A stretch of 64,000 bases of DNA from Trissonchulus latispiculum (Eukaryota > Nematoda > Enoplea > Enoplida > Ironidae), in assembly GCA_030248195.1 (NCBI GenBank), contig JASAND010020041.1, positions 1 through 64,000 of the forward strand. Direction: 5' to 3'. Shown one piece after another: positions 41,376-52,919 of the stretch. Under the pieces are notes generated by a model that did not search any database, had not been told where the DNA came from, and saw nothing but the letters and a program-made list of their open reading frames with translations. A program made the translations under genes and the position numbers. Numbering within the stretch: the first letter of the stretch is position 1; every line of letters starts with the position of its first letter.

Positions 41376-43462
41376 CCAAGAGTACATAATATAAGAGTGT
41401 GCCACTAGACACAATCTATGTTACATATCAGAGCAAAAGCTCACTAACGGCCCACCCCCCGCAAATAGAACCCATCACTTCGAAGAAATTTACACGCTAT
41501 GTCTGTGTTATAACGCTCGAAGCAGGCACAAAATTCGATAACATATTGCTTTTATTTTCGAGCTTAAGCACATAAACATAGAGCGAGTGAGCGTAGAGTT
41601 GGGGCCGGTTCCAGTTTTCAAAACCGGTTCCCGGTTCCAAGTACAAAATTTGTACATTTCAACATTATTTTACATTGATGCAGGCCCCTACAAGGTTTAT
41701 ACAATCAAAATGACAAAGCAATATGCAAAGCAATTTGAATAAAGCGATAATAAACAATTGGATTAAACTTTTTGTTTACTTTGAATTCTAAAGTTTTTTG
41801 GCTTACCTTGAATTTGCTTCGTTATAAATGCTGTTCTTATATGCACAACATACATTAGAACTTGTCTTTAGTGTGGTCGAGCAAACTGTTTTGATAATCA
41901 GCGGTGCGATTATACCAGGAATCTATTAAGTACAGGTAGCGCGTTTTGAACAGAATCTTGAAAACAGCAAAACTTTCAGTAGGACGTTCTGAGAATTGAG
42001 ATATGCTGGAGATAAAATTTTATTTCTTTGTCAAGACCACAGTGCCGTAAAGAAGCAAATAGTTTCCAAAAAGCTTGCAAGACTTGGTTAGTTAAAGTTA
42101 AAATATTTAAAAGTTGAAAGCCAAATTTGAAAGATGAACATATGTATTAAAGTTATATTTAACGAGGAAATATACAGCTGCTTTATTACATAAAAATAGC
42201 TAACAGATTTCTTCTACAGACAGTTCTTACTTGAACGTTGATCGACTTTCGTCTCAGATGCCGAAGAAGTATATATCTTAAAATTAAGAAATAAGTACTC
42301 AACCTTCAAAGTTTTCTACTCCTCTTAAATTTAGTATATTCTATAAAAAATGTTGCTTCCATGTTGCTTCCATAATGAAACTATACGTCTATAAGAATGT
42401 AAAGTGTACTGTTAGTTTCTTACTTACTTCTGTTAAGCTGCCGTATGTTTCAGTTTCAGTTCTTTTATTAAAACTTAAAAGGGTTGAGGGTTGAACTACA
42501 TAAATGTTAATGTTGAAATATTCGACATAAAATATAAAATGTTTGGCTTAATTGTTTCTTCTTACGCTGAATCTGTACAACTATTCTCTGAAGCGCTTCG
42601 AGCAAAAAGACCTTACTGAAGTCGAAGTGTAAGCAGAATTTTACTTGCAAAAGACAATTTCAATGAACAAAATTATTCATATATTAGAATATATTAAAAT
42701 TGACAATTTTTCGTTTTGTATATGGCCGATAACTGAAAATGAGAACACGGCCAAAAAAAGCAAAAATTAAATACAGAATTCCACAAACTGTTTTTTAAAA
42801 ATTTCGTGTTATTTTTAGTCTACCTCCGGCTCCGTCTTCGGCTCCGGCCGGAGGCAAAATTCCGCCTCCGTCCGATCCCTAGTCACGGCTGAAGAAAATG
42901 CCCGCCTTCGTTCAATCATCAATTAGAATTTTAGAATACTAAATTTCAAAAAATCGTTAAATTAATTTAAACATTTACAAAAGTGCATTTTGTAACACAC
43001 GCAGAATAGCTTATAAAAATTTCACTTTCTTTTCATACTTTAAGTTTGAGCTCTTAATTGTTTCTCATCCTCCATATTTCGCTTTCAGGTCTAAATTGTT
43101 CAGTTTCAGGTCAAACTAGATTTTTAGTTTCAATTCCAGTCACTATATTGGAAAAGACAATACGAATCGTAACTCTGTAAATTGCAACTACAAAATCCAG
43201 CTTTTGCAAATTTTAAACTTACAAAAATTAGTCCAAGTCCAATTTTTAAGCGTAGAACCGGCCTGTTCCAAATCCTACCGATTCCGGTTCCGGTTCCGGT
43301 TCCGGTTCCAACCGGTTCTAGTGGAACCGGCCTCACCTCTAAGTGAGCGTACCCCCGTTTCGACTAGGTACTGATTTGCGGGGCTCACTAGGGTCTGATT
43401 TGCGGGGAGTGGGCCGTTAGTGAGCAGACCATAGTTTTTACTCTGATAACATAGAATGTGGC
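41376..43462. mobile_element. CCAAGAGTAC MITE, copy 2, split by a hAT
   Basis: Begins CCAAGAGTACATAATATAAG in the COA8 intron. The right half resumes at 43344 (GTGAGCGTACCCCCGTTTCG) and fades near 43462. Its interior matches copy 1 at 31593-31949 in inverse orientation. Confidence 0.65.
41596..43343. mobile_element. 1.75-kb hAT-type element with GGCCGGTTCC ends, 8-bp TSD
   Basis: GGGGCCGGTTCC at the left and GGAACCGGCCTCACC at the right are inverted ends. TGAGCGTA flanks both (41588-41595, 43344-43351) and the site is continuous in copy 1 of the MITE. A second, different end (CCTCCGTCCGATCCCTA, near 42884) lies within, hinting at a further nested remnant. No transposase ORF. Confidence 0.75.
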
Positions 43463-43739
43463 AAATGAACTACATAGCTTAGCATCTTTGCATCTTAGCA
43501 TCTTAGCTCTTTAAGAAATCGTGCTCTTTTGCTGCCTTTTTATTCTTATGTTAGTAGTAGTTCCAGTAGTCTTATGTTACTCTGCCTATATATTCTTCCT
43601 TGCACGGATGGCTGTTTGTTTGGTGCAATGCAGTTTTTATGGATGTCAAATTTGGTATGCTGTGCTAATTTTGTATGGTCTGGTCAAATTTGAGAAAATT
43701 TAGTATCAAATTTGGCTTCATTTGTGTAACTTTGTTTAG

Positions 43740-43876
43740 GAAAAAGAAAAGTTTGTTGCCAAGCTGATGTCGCCGAAAAATTTCACAAGTCGATCTGACG
43801 TAACGGCTGAGGATATGTCCTTGTTTTATAAACGCTTTTTACAAAGTCGGAGCAGCCTTCATGCTACTTACAACAA
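43740..43876 (+). CDS. COA8: COA8 exon, central helical region
   Basis: Follows the acceptor CTTTGTTTAG in phase 0. It reads EKEKFVAKLMSPKNFTSR, then SDVTAEDMSLFYKRFLQSR, ending ATYN plus two bases. This fits human K-E-K-E-E-F and L-N-A-E-E-M-A-D-F-Y-K-x-F-L. The donor AACAA|GTAAGT is strong. Phase 2 at the end requires a next exon beginning with one base to complete Lys/Asn. Confidence 0.9.
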
Positions 43877-44359
43877 GTAAGTATATTTTAGATACATCTG
43901 GTGTATATATGTATGCATTAGTGCATCGTTTCCATTTTTATTAAAGCTATTACATTGCTTGGCTCAAAGAAATAAAGAAGGCAGTCGGAGTACCCATGTC
44001 ATCAGGAATCCAAATATTCTTCTGGTGTGATCTGATTGTTGAAAATAACTTGATTATTTGAGCATTTGCGAGAAGCTTCGGTCTTGTATTGGTATAAAAC
44101 CCTTTTTTAGTTTGTCAAGACGTACCAGTAGAAAAAAGGGATTTAGCGCTAGCCAACCAAAAAGATTTTTGTATATAATAGAATCCAAAATACTTCATAT
44201 TTTTGCAATATTATGTACTGACTCTTATTTGCATTTAAGGGGCATCAGAACCAAACTGTATAACGTTGTACTTTTGCCGTGTAAGCAAGAATGGACAAGA
44301 GTAATAACTCTAAGTGCCACACCGCTAGTATATAATGATAGAACTGAAAGAAATAATTG

Positions 44360-44475
44360 ACACTGCAGCACCTCCGACCCGAAAAATTCGGGCCTGAGGT
44401 GGGGATCGAACCCACAACCTTTGGCGATCTAGGCCGACGCTCTACCGATTGAGCCACCCAGCTTTCATTCAAGAA
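44360..44475 (-). repeat. tRNA-derived SINE in the last COA8 intron
   Basis: On the minus strand: A box TGGCTCAATCGGTAGAGCGT and B box GGTTCGATCCC, followed by GGCCCGAATTTTTCGGG and GTGCTGCAGTGTCA. The acceptor stem is mispaired, so it is not a functional tRNA gene. A second copy with the same body is at 62690-62760. Confidence 0.7.
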
Positions 44476-44556
44476 ATCAAGAGTCAAGACACCTTTCGAT
44501 ATACGTGAAACTTCAGGCTAATCGACAAATATATATATATATACTGCTTGCTGTAG

Positions 44557-44644
44557 AACGTGGTACAAGCACAATGTCAGTCTGTTGTGGCCTTCCTTCC
44601 AGACGAATCTTCTTCGAGTGTTCCGGCGGCTGCTACGACGATGA
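44557..44644 (+). CDS. COA8: COA8 terminal exon
   Basis: After the acceptor TGCTTGCTGTAG the first base A completes the codon (AA|A) and the frame reads TWYKHNVSLLWPSFQTNLLR then VFRRLLRR-stop (TGA 44642-44644). This matches the family's Y-N-x-x-W-Y-K-x-N-F ending and basic tail. An earlier read-through candidate at 43947 was rejected in favour of this exon. A possible ATTAAA polyadenylation signal lies near 44836, inside the direct repeat starting at 44730. Confidence 0.88.
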
Positions 44645-44729
44645 AACTTTTTCCATTTCAAAAGAGACTATTGATAGCGAACTACAATCTTGTTGTTAAG
44701 TCTGAACTCTGAACGCCAGTTTTGATTTA

Positions 44730-45388
44730 TGTGTTGAGTGATGGCTGTTCATTTGACAGGAATTCTAGAGATAGAGAGATAGTCACTGGTTGCTTACTGT
44801 TATAAATACATGATTTGTACAGTGCACTGTGTATATTAAATATAGGTTTGTGCGGTTTAGTGTAGTTTTAAAGACTGGTTCACTCTGATGCCTTTCGTTT
44901 TGTCTTTTTTGTCGTTATATCCGTTATGATGCCTAATTACAGAATCGTAACATTAAGTTACAAAACAAGACACCAGGGTGAACCAGATCTAATTAATGAT
45001 TCTCCTATGAAATTGAAATCCAACACGTAGATTCTCTAGATCTGAGGTTTCGATATCTGCACTCTGCAGAGTACTCTCCTCTTTATCAACGTGAGTCTCA
45101 GTACATATTATAGAGTATACACTCTTAAATTCCAAGTTAATGATAATACGCTGATACTTGCGCATTAATATTAAAAAAGTTGGCATTTCGCAAGCATCGG
45201 CGCTTAGGTTTTAAATTCTGGAACCTATCTCCAGTTTTCAGTCTGGTTGCAAAGTGCTCGGTGTCATCTGTTTTCGAGGTATTCATACGGCATTAAGATT
45301 AGTTGGTGGACATTTGAGCGCTAAAACTACTTCGGCATAGCCAGCTAGACGTTCACAATCGCTATGCATTCTTACGTTGTGATCTGAG
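44730..45388. repeat. 659-bp direct repeat, copy 1 (3' flank of COA8)
   Basis: Collinear without indels with 49415-50073 (offset 4685). I saw only two substitutions on reading: near 44839 (AAATATAGG against AAGTATAGG) and near 45361 (AATCGCTATG against AATCTCTATG). It starts TGTGTTGAG and ends GATCTGAG, with no CA end. Because copy 1 directly follows COA8 it is probably the original. Confidence 0.9.
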
Positions 45389-47055
45389 TTCTTTGTTTAC
45401 TTTCTCATCAAGTATAGCAGACAGTTGCAATTTAACAATAACAGACGAGAAAGCATTAGTACAAAACCAGCATTCAAAGCAATTGATACATTATATAACA
45501 AAGCTCACAGTCATGAATACATATATTGTAGTTAAACTAGAAGTCAAATTACACAATTGTGCAAAGGCAAAATCTTAAATAATCGAAAAATGCAAATTTT
45601 TATTTAGTTTTAGTTTTATTTTCTTCGGCTTTGTTCGTTCAGGAAATCATCAATACTGAAACAGAGAACATCAATAAATAATCACATTAACTAAGCAACT
45701 ATTATTAAATCAAATCAAATACTGAATATTTCATCTAAATCACAAATTCTTAATCACAGGTCAACAAATTAAACAAATCAAGATAAAGGAAAGAAGGAAA
45801 GAAAAACTTTTGCCTATCCAGGGATTTGATCCCCAGACCGTTATCGTGAGAGGCGGATGTCACTACCCCTCGGCCACTGCCTTTTCAAAAGCACCGAAGA
45901 TTCGCTCTATTTTAAGTTTTTATGTGAAAAAAGCTTTGCATATATTCACCAAATTTCAATATTTTCAACAAGGACCTCACTTTTTTGTGAAAATCCAATT
46001 TTTAGCAGTGTAATTTGATACCCACATGGGTCTAAAAAGGCTTTGCTTCAAAATTTCGACTTGCCTTTTGCCGTGGGCTGCTGTATTAAAAAACTGCCTA
46101 CGATTTTTCAAGTTGAAAGACATGCTGGATTAAATCTTGCTTGCTATTTTCTTTGCAATTGCCGGCGTATAAATAGTTTAAATTTTTGAGATAGATGTTG
46201 ACATTTAATCCTGCGCTTGTTTTTGACTAAATCAATTAAATCAGTTGAGAACGTTTTATTCTATTTCTATGGTGCCGTTTAAGACTGCGAAAATTGAAAG
46301 ATTTAATTTTGATGAGTGTCCTGAATGCTCCAAGTTTTTCTTTTCTTCTATACCGTTGATTTTTCTAAAACAGATGAGAACAAATTACCGACCATACAGA
46401 TCACCAAAACACAGAAAACCAGCGTGTTATTTCACATTTATGAAAACTAAAACTCAGATTGTTCTAAAAACAATATAATGTCTACTTTCGAATTGTTTTG
46501 ATACTCTCTTGAAAATTACTCGTAGAAACTTAAGTAAAGAATTTCAAATCTACTTAAACAAACTACCGTAGACTAAATCCTGACACAGCTGAAACATACA
46601 AAAATAAATGCATTTACAGAACAGTAAAAAAGAAAAGAAATTCAGCAGAACTCGTTTCAAATTTCTGTAATTTTATTGCATTCCTCTAGATTATTGCTTT
46701 TGCTTCCAGGGAGAAGCATTTTGTAGTTTTAAAATTTAAGCCTCCTTGAGATTAGATCCACGGCTTGCCCGGCTCAAACTTGTTTATCTAAGCAATATTT
46801 TTTCAGAAACTGTTTACTTCCTTAGTATTCTAATGTTGGTTAAGTTTGTTAAAAGTCAATTCTTTGTGATGTAATTTATTAAATTCTTAGAAGAATTCCA
46901 AAGTTGTAAAGGTTTTTCTAACTAGTTCAGTACAATTTCCTTCCGGCCTGCTGCCAGCCAATCGAAAGAGCTATTTTGCATACTGCCAAAAATTCTCTTG
47001 CTCGCTCACTAGTTAAGTCTAGCCTTTATTTGTTACAAACGTTTGCACTAATGGA
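45389..47055. other. AT-rich segment inside the direct-repeat pair
   Basis: No gene recognised. 45810-45890 on the minus strand resembles a tRNA/SINE head (GTGGCCGAGGGGTAGTG, GGGGATCAAATCCC). 45389-45400 read on the minus strand is A-rich (AAAGTAAACAAAGAA), which could be the 3' tail of a minus-strand LINE insertion. Confidence 0.4.
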
Positions 47056-47399
47056 GGCTGCTGGCCTACTTTTCTATTTTTTGGTCAGCAGCCAAAAAAA
47101 AATTTTATTCACTTTAGCCGCCCGTTTTTGACGGGCGGCTTTTTATTTCTGTTTACTTTCCGGCTTTTGCCGGTTTTCTTCGTGCCAGCGACTTACCCGG
47201 CGGCAAGCCTTATACCAGCTTGACCGCCGGATGACCTCGATTTGTGACATACCCGGCGGCAAGCCTTATATCAGCTTGGCCGCCGGATGACAATTATTCT
47301 GGAAACTTACCTGGCGGCAGGCCTTATATCAGCCTGGCCGCCAGAAGACATCTATTCTGTGGCTTACCTGGCGGCAGAACTTTACGGTTCTGTCGCCAG
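47056..47399. repeat. Row of seven GC-rich hairpins with compensatory changes
   Basis: Hairpins at 47056-47093 (GGCTGCTGGCC/GGTCAGCAGCC), 47116-47140 (AGCCGCCCG/CGGGCGGCT), 47160-47173 (CCGGC/GCCGG), then four tandem ones at 47197, 47253, 47311 and 47368 (period about 57). Stems: CCGGCGGCAAGC with GCTTGACCGCCGG or GCTTGGCCGCCGG; CTGGCGGCAGGC with GCCTGGCCGCCAG; CTGGCGGCAGAAC with GTTCTGTCGCCAG. Changes on one side are matched on the other. Spacers share ATGAC, ATTCTG and CTTAC. Confidence 0.85.
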
Positions 47400-47968
47400 A
47401 TGACAACTGATTTGCCATTTGCCAGCCCATGGAAACTTGCGGGATTGGGCCCCCAGCATTGCCGAATGGAGCGCGACCTTGTCGCAAATTTAAAAGTTTC
47501 AATTACTATGAAATCTAGGACCCCTGTTAATATTACGTTAAATAGGTGACGAGAATGAACTGAGCTTAGGGGGAGGGACCTTTCCTGAGGGGCCCGGTTC
47601 TGCAAAAATAACTTTGAATTTGGAATTGAACGCGAAATTTGTCAAAATTCTGGCTGATTTTTCCCAAAATTGGTTCCTTGAGCCTTAAACGCAAACAAAG
47701 CACAACATTAAAACCAAAATTAACAAATTCAACAAAAATTAACGAACAGTCTCAAGACATATTCAAAGTTAAAGGCCATGGATCAAATCTCAGTTTCCTC
47801 TTAAGTTTTTATTTTTAGTCTTCAGAAAAATTGATAGCGCAAAATTAAACCGAAATCTTTCTTCTTTGAGCTGAGAGGAAAAAGTGTTGGGATTCTATTC
47901 AAAATTCGAACTTCCTGAAAATATACAACATCAAATTATATAAGATTACACATACGCAAAAACCGTAA

Positions 47969-49414
47969 CTACACTTCCTTCATAACCAACATGCCGTCCG
48001 CAAAATTGAATAAGCCATAATTTCCACCCAAATAATTCATAATACCCAATTCTCCTTCTAGGGCGCTCGCATTTGAGCCAATTCTCCCCAGCGATTTCTT
48101 AAAAATGTCCCATGGATCTTTTAGATTTTTCGACTTTTTGAAAATATCCCGAGTAAACCAAATTGCCAACTGCGCCTCCTGAATGGCCAGATTTGCACTA
48201 ATTTGTAATTTTCGATTTTTCCGCGCTACAAATCCCAAAATTTTCTCTTGCATAATCAAATTTCTATAAGCCAATTGGCTTAAACCTCCCACCCATATAC
48301 CCTCCGGGGTAGCTACCTTTTTCAGAAGTTGGCAAACTTTTTGCCACAAACTCGAGACTCGGGGACATAATACAAAGACATGGATCACATCTTCAGTAAC
48401 TCGAACATTATTTTGAAGACAGAAATCACAAAATTCACTGTTTCTTTTATCGATTTGATTCTTTCGCTTGTTAGTCATCAAAACATTATGCACCAATTTT
48501 AAATGAACATCTAAGGCTATACTTTGAACAAATTTTGTTTTCATCGCAGACCAGATATATTCCCAGTCATTTGGGTTTATAGCTGGAAATTTTTCAAGCC
48601 ATTTTTCTTGAATTTTCTCTCGCTTTTTTGAGAACTTTTTGCACACTAAAAATTCGTAAATTTTCTTCAATTTTGCATCCTTGAACCTGTAAGCTTTGTT
48701 ACCAAAGCTTACAGAATCAGGACTAAAGTGAGGTTCAAGCTGAATTTCAGCCTGTCGTAATTCTTTATAGAATTTCGGAGCTTGAGTGCGATTGGCCGCG
48801 GCTTGGGATTTACCCTTGACCATTTCGTAGAAATAGTCAAAGGTCAAATGCTAAGCCTGATTGCTGCCCAAACGCCTTCTAATTAAGATTGCAAATCGTT
48901 GTGCTAATATTTTTAGCTCGATTTTAGGAAGTCCGATTCCTCCTTGTGTTTTCGGTAGAACAGCACAATCCGTGCTAATTAAATTTTGAGGAATCGGATG
49001 CCAGATATATTTCGCCATTAATTCCATCATTCTATTAATTTTTCCACTTTCTGGTGATACGAACCATGTCGTATACCAGAGAGTGGACAAAAAGTAAGTC
49101 ATTAATGCAGTGACTTTCCCATAAGCCGAAATTCTTTCCGGAGGAGTACTTTCTTGCAAATTCGATATAACTTTGTTAAAAATTTCTTCAGTTTTTGGGT
49201 TTTTTAGTCCATTTGAGCTAACGAAAACTCCAAAAACTTTGACTTCTTTTGCGAGAAATTTCTGGTATTCTGCGGGAACATTGTCCTCAGAGTAGCCATT
49301 ATACAAAAGAATTTGTGTCTTTTCGACTTTAAGTTTGCCTCCTGATACCTTTTCGAAAGTTTCATACAATTTGAAAATTTCGTTAACTGAGTTAAAATCC
49401 CTCACTGTAAAATG
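47969..49414 (-). pseudogene. 5'-truncated L1/Tx1-like reverse transcriptase fragment
   Basis: The minus-strand frame from 49414 to the stop near 47969 is open except for one in-frame TAG at 48851-48853. It starts just after the expected ADD motif (FTVRDFNSVNEIFKLYETFE, SGGKLKVEKT). It continues with the L1-type thumb (AEYQKFL..VFGVFVS, ALMTYFLSTLWYTTW, GGIGLPKIELK). It ends with a zf-RVT-like C-terminus (CDFCLQNNVRVTEDVIHVF then LCPRVSSLWQ). The catalytic core is missing. The truncation point coincides with the edge of direct repeat copy 2. 47400-47968 would be its 3' UTR. Confidence 0.8.
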
Positions 49415-50073
49415 TGTGTTGAGTGATGGCTGTTCATTTGACAGGAATTCTAGAGATAGAGAGATAGTCACTGGTTGCTTACTGTTATAAATACATGATT
49501 TGTACAGTGCACTGTGTATATTAAGTATAGGTTTGTGCGGTTTAGTGTAGTTTTAAAGACTGGTTCACTCTGATGCCTTTCGTTTTGTCTTTTTTGTCGT
49601 TATATCCGTTATGATGCCTAATTACAGAATCGTAACATTAAGTTACAAAACAAGACACCAGGGTGAACCAGATCTAATTAATGATTCTCCTATGAAATTG
49701 AAATCCAACACGTAGATTCTCTAGATCTGAGGTTTCGATATCTGCACTCTGCAGAGTACTCTCCTCTTTATCAACGTGAGTCTCAGTACATATTATAGAG
49801 TATACACTCTTAAATTCCAAGTTAATGATAATACGCTGATACTTGCGCATTAATATTAAAAAAGTTGGCATTTCGCAAGCATCGGCGCTTAGGTTTTAAA
49901 TTCTGGAACCTATCTCCAGTTTTCAGTCTGGTTGCAAAGTGCTCGGTGTCATCTGTTTTCGAGGTATTCATACGGCATTAAGATTAGTTGGTGGACATTT
50001 GAGCGCTAAAACTACTTCGGCATAGCCAGCTAGACGTTCACAATCTCTATGCATTCTTACGTTGTGATCTGAG
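49415..50073. repeat. 659-bp direct repeat, copy 2
   Basis: See copy 1. One of the two differences I saw changes ATTAAATATAGG to ATTAAGTATAGG, removing the potential polyadenylation signal. The junction with the RT fragment is at 49414/49415. Confidence 0.9.
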
Positions 50074-50175
50074 CCATACGGCAATTTTTGGCATGGCAAA
50101 ATTAAAACTGTGGCAAGTTTTTGGTAGACAATCCATGCGATGGTGACACGAAATGAATACACACACTCACACACA

Positions 50176-50186
50176 CATATATATAT

Positions 50187-50235
<49 letters not shown>

Positions 50236-50254
50236 TATGTATATATATATCAGC

Positions 50255-50285
<31 letters not shown>

Positions 50286-50287
50286 AA
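50176..50287. repeat. (TA)n microsatellite
   Basis: Interrupted TA tract with ACATATATGT and CAGCATATA interruptions. All long ORFs here are artefacts of the repeat. Confidence 0.9.
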
Positions 50288-50289
50288 TG

Positions 50290-51075
50290 TATCACACATA
50301 CACATACCCCTACACATACATGGGTACCCCCCATGACATCGTTCGTGACATTGTTCAGCATACACACACATACCCCTACACATACATGGGTACCCCCATG
50401 ACATCGTTCGTGACATCGTTCAGCATACACACACACACACATACCCCTACACATACATGGGTACCCCATGACATCGTTCGTGACATTGTTCAGCATACAC
50501 ACATACACATACCCCTACACATACATGGGTACCCCCCATGACATCGTTCGTGACATCGTTCAGCATACACAGACATACCCCTACACATACATGGGGACCC
50601 CCATGACATCGTTCGTGCCATTGTTCAGCATACACACACATACCCCTACACATACATGGGTACCCCCATGACATCGTTCGTGACATCGTTCAGCATACAC
50701 ACACATACCCCTACACATACATGGGTACCCCATGACATCGTTCGTGACATCGTTCAGCATACACACATACGCATACCCCTACACATACATGGGTACCCCC
50801 CATGACATCGTTCGTGACATCGTTCAGCATACACAGACACACCCCTACACATACATGGGGACCCCCATGACATCGTTCGTGACATTGTTCAGCATACACA
50901 CATACACATACCCCTACACATACAAGGGGACCCCCATGACATCGTTCGTGACATCGTTCAGCATACACACATACACATACCCCTACACATACATGGGTAC
51001 CCCATGACATCGTTCGTGACATCGTTCAGCATACACACATACACATACCCCTAGCCCCATGACATCGTTCGTGAC
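50290..51075 (+). repeat. About 65-bp minisatellite, about 12 units
   Basis: Units contain CATGACATCGTTCGTGACAT, GTTCAGCATACACACA and ACCCCTACACATACATGGG. Length varies through the CA stretch (unit spacing about 55 to 75). A last partial unit lies near 51121. Confidence 0.9.
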
Positions 51076-51154
51076 ATCGTTCACTTAACATGTATGTACA
51101 CATAATATATACACACAAACATGACATCGTTCGCTGAACACAAATATATACACA

Positions 51155-51330
51155 CAAACAAAGACAAAAACAAACAAAGAAACAAACAAACAAGCAAACA
51201 AACAAAGAAACAAACAAACAAAGAAACAAACAAAGAAACAAACAAACAAACAAACAAAGAAACAAAGAAACAAACAAAGAAACAGACAAACAAACAAAGA
51301 AGCAAACAAACAAACAAACACACAAAACCT
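51155..51330 (+). repeat. (AAAC/AAAG)n microsatellite
   Basis: About 170 bp of AAAC and AAAG tetramers on the + strand. 51331-51735 has no recognised feature apart from a poly-G run near 51347. Confidence 0.9.
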
Positions 51331-51735
51331 TCGAATGTGAAAAACTGGGGGGGGGGTGAACGCATGCCACATGCTCTTCTAGCACACATCACATTAACAT
51401 GCACATACACGCTACAGATTAGGATGACACACCTACCCCACTAATGTACATACCCTCTCACTCCAACTGACATCACCCACCTCCCTGCCATCGCATACCA
51501 TCGCATGGAAGGGTGACCAAAAGTTTTTTGAGCTAATCACTGACGATAGAAAATTGGACATCTCACAGATACATGCATAGAGTGGAACACTGCAATTTCT
51601 GTAGCTTTCGCCAATCATTCAGAAGAGGCCAACATGTTTTGTATGTCATGTTTTTCATGATTCAAAAAGCATCGAATGAATTTAATTTTAAAGTCACCAA
51701 ATATCCGTCACTCAACGTCAACACAGTTATCCTAG

Positions 51736-52914
51736 GGCCTTTTCAAGAAAGGGTAGAGTAGAGTTAAAATTAAGTCGATCCTTTTCGTTAAAAGAGTTAA
51801 TTTTAACTCTGCGAGTTAGAGAGAGTTAAAAATTTTAACCTTTTTAATCCTCTGCGTTAGTGAAAAGAGTTAAAATTAACTCGCTTTAACTCTGCCCTTT
51901 TCAGGAATCGCGTGCAGAGTTAAAAACCTGTGGAGCTAAATTTAACTCTACTCTTTTCACGAAAGGGTTAAATTTAACTCGGTTTAACTCTTTCTGAGCA
52001 TTTTCTATTGAAATTTAACCCCAGGCAAAACACGCAGGTTAAGCAGAGTTAAAATTAACTCTATTCATGAAACCATTGGGTTAATTTTAACTGTCATTTT
52101 TAACTCCTTAACTCTACAGCTTTCAACCCTGCAGGGTTAAAGAGAGTTAAAACATGTAGAGTTAAAATTAACTCTGTGCTTTCATTAACTTTCATTAATT
52201 TCAAATTAACTCGCTCTAACTCTGCCCTTTTCGGGATCGGGGGGCGGGGTTAAAAACCTTGTGGGGTAAATTTAAATTTCTTCTTTCTTGTCGGGAGGGT
52301 TATATTTTTTTCTGTTTACTCTCTGAGCATTTTCTATTGAAATTTAACCCCAGGCAAAACACGCAGGTTAAGCAGAGTTAAAATTAACTCTATTCATGAA
52401 ACCATTGGGTTAATTTTAACTGTCATTTTTAACTCCTTAACTCTACAGCTTTCAACCCTGCAGGGTTAAAGAGAGTTAAAACATGTAGAGTTAAAATTAA
52501 TCTGCGCTTTCATTAACTTTCATTAATTTCAAATTAACTCGCTCTAACTCTGCCCTTTTCAGGAATCGCGTGCAGAGTTAAAAACTTGTGGAGTTAAATT
52601 TAACTCTACCCTTTTCACGAAAGGGTTAAATTTAACTCGATTTAACTCTTTCTGAGCATTTTCTATTGAAATTTAACACCAGGCAAAACACGCAGGTTAA
52701 GCAGAGCTAAAATTAACTCTATTCATGAAACCATTGGGTTAATTTTAACTGTCATTTTTAACTCCTTAACTCTACAGCTTTCAACCCTGCAGGGTTAAAG
52801 AGAGTTAAAACATGTAGAGTTAAAATTAACTCTGTGCTTTCATGAAAAGAGTTAATTTTAACTCTACCCAACTCCACTCTACCCTAATCTACTCTACCCT
52901 TTCTTGAAAAGGCC
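51736..52914. mobile_element. Self-complementary GGCC-ended element (AGAGTTAAAATTAACTCT motif)
   Basis: Starts GGCCTTTTCAAGAAAGGGT and ends ACCCTTTCTTGAAAAGGCC, flanked by CCTAG at 51731-51735 and 52915-52919 (5-bp TSD). The interior is filled with AGAGTTAAAATTAACTCT-type palindromes and contains a 328-329-bp segment present three times (GAGCATTTTCTATTG at 51996, 52325 and 52653). Confidence 0.85.
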
Positions 52915-52919
52915 CCTAG

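Noticed and set aside
43947..44061. Open frame after an AG that could extend COA8 (YYIAWLKEIKKAV...)
   Set aside because: It is in phase but does not match the COA8 C-terminus. The exon at 44557-44644 gives the expected N-x-x-W-Y-K-x-N ending in the same phase.
44989..45186. 65-aa ORF repeated identically at 49674-49871
   Set aside because: It is identical only because it lies in the direct repeat; no codon-level conservation or domain.
47116..47145. GCCGCCCG hairpin followed by TTTTT, resembling a bacterial intrinsic terminator
   Set aside because: The window is eukaryotic (spliced genes, SINEs), and the hairpin is one of a structured cluster; no bacterial gene is nearby.
44730..50073. LTR retrotransposon with 659-bp LTRs
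   Set aside because: No CA at the LTR end, no short target duplication (flanks differ), no gag or LTR-type pol. The enclosed RT is L1-like and truncated at the repeat edge.
50290..51075. CRISPR-like regularly spaced repeat
   Set aside because: Unit and spacer are both repeated and length varies with a CA tract; it is a eukaryotic minisatellite.
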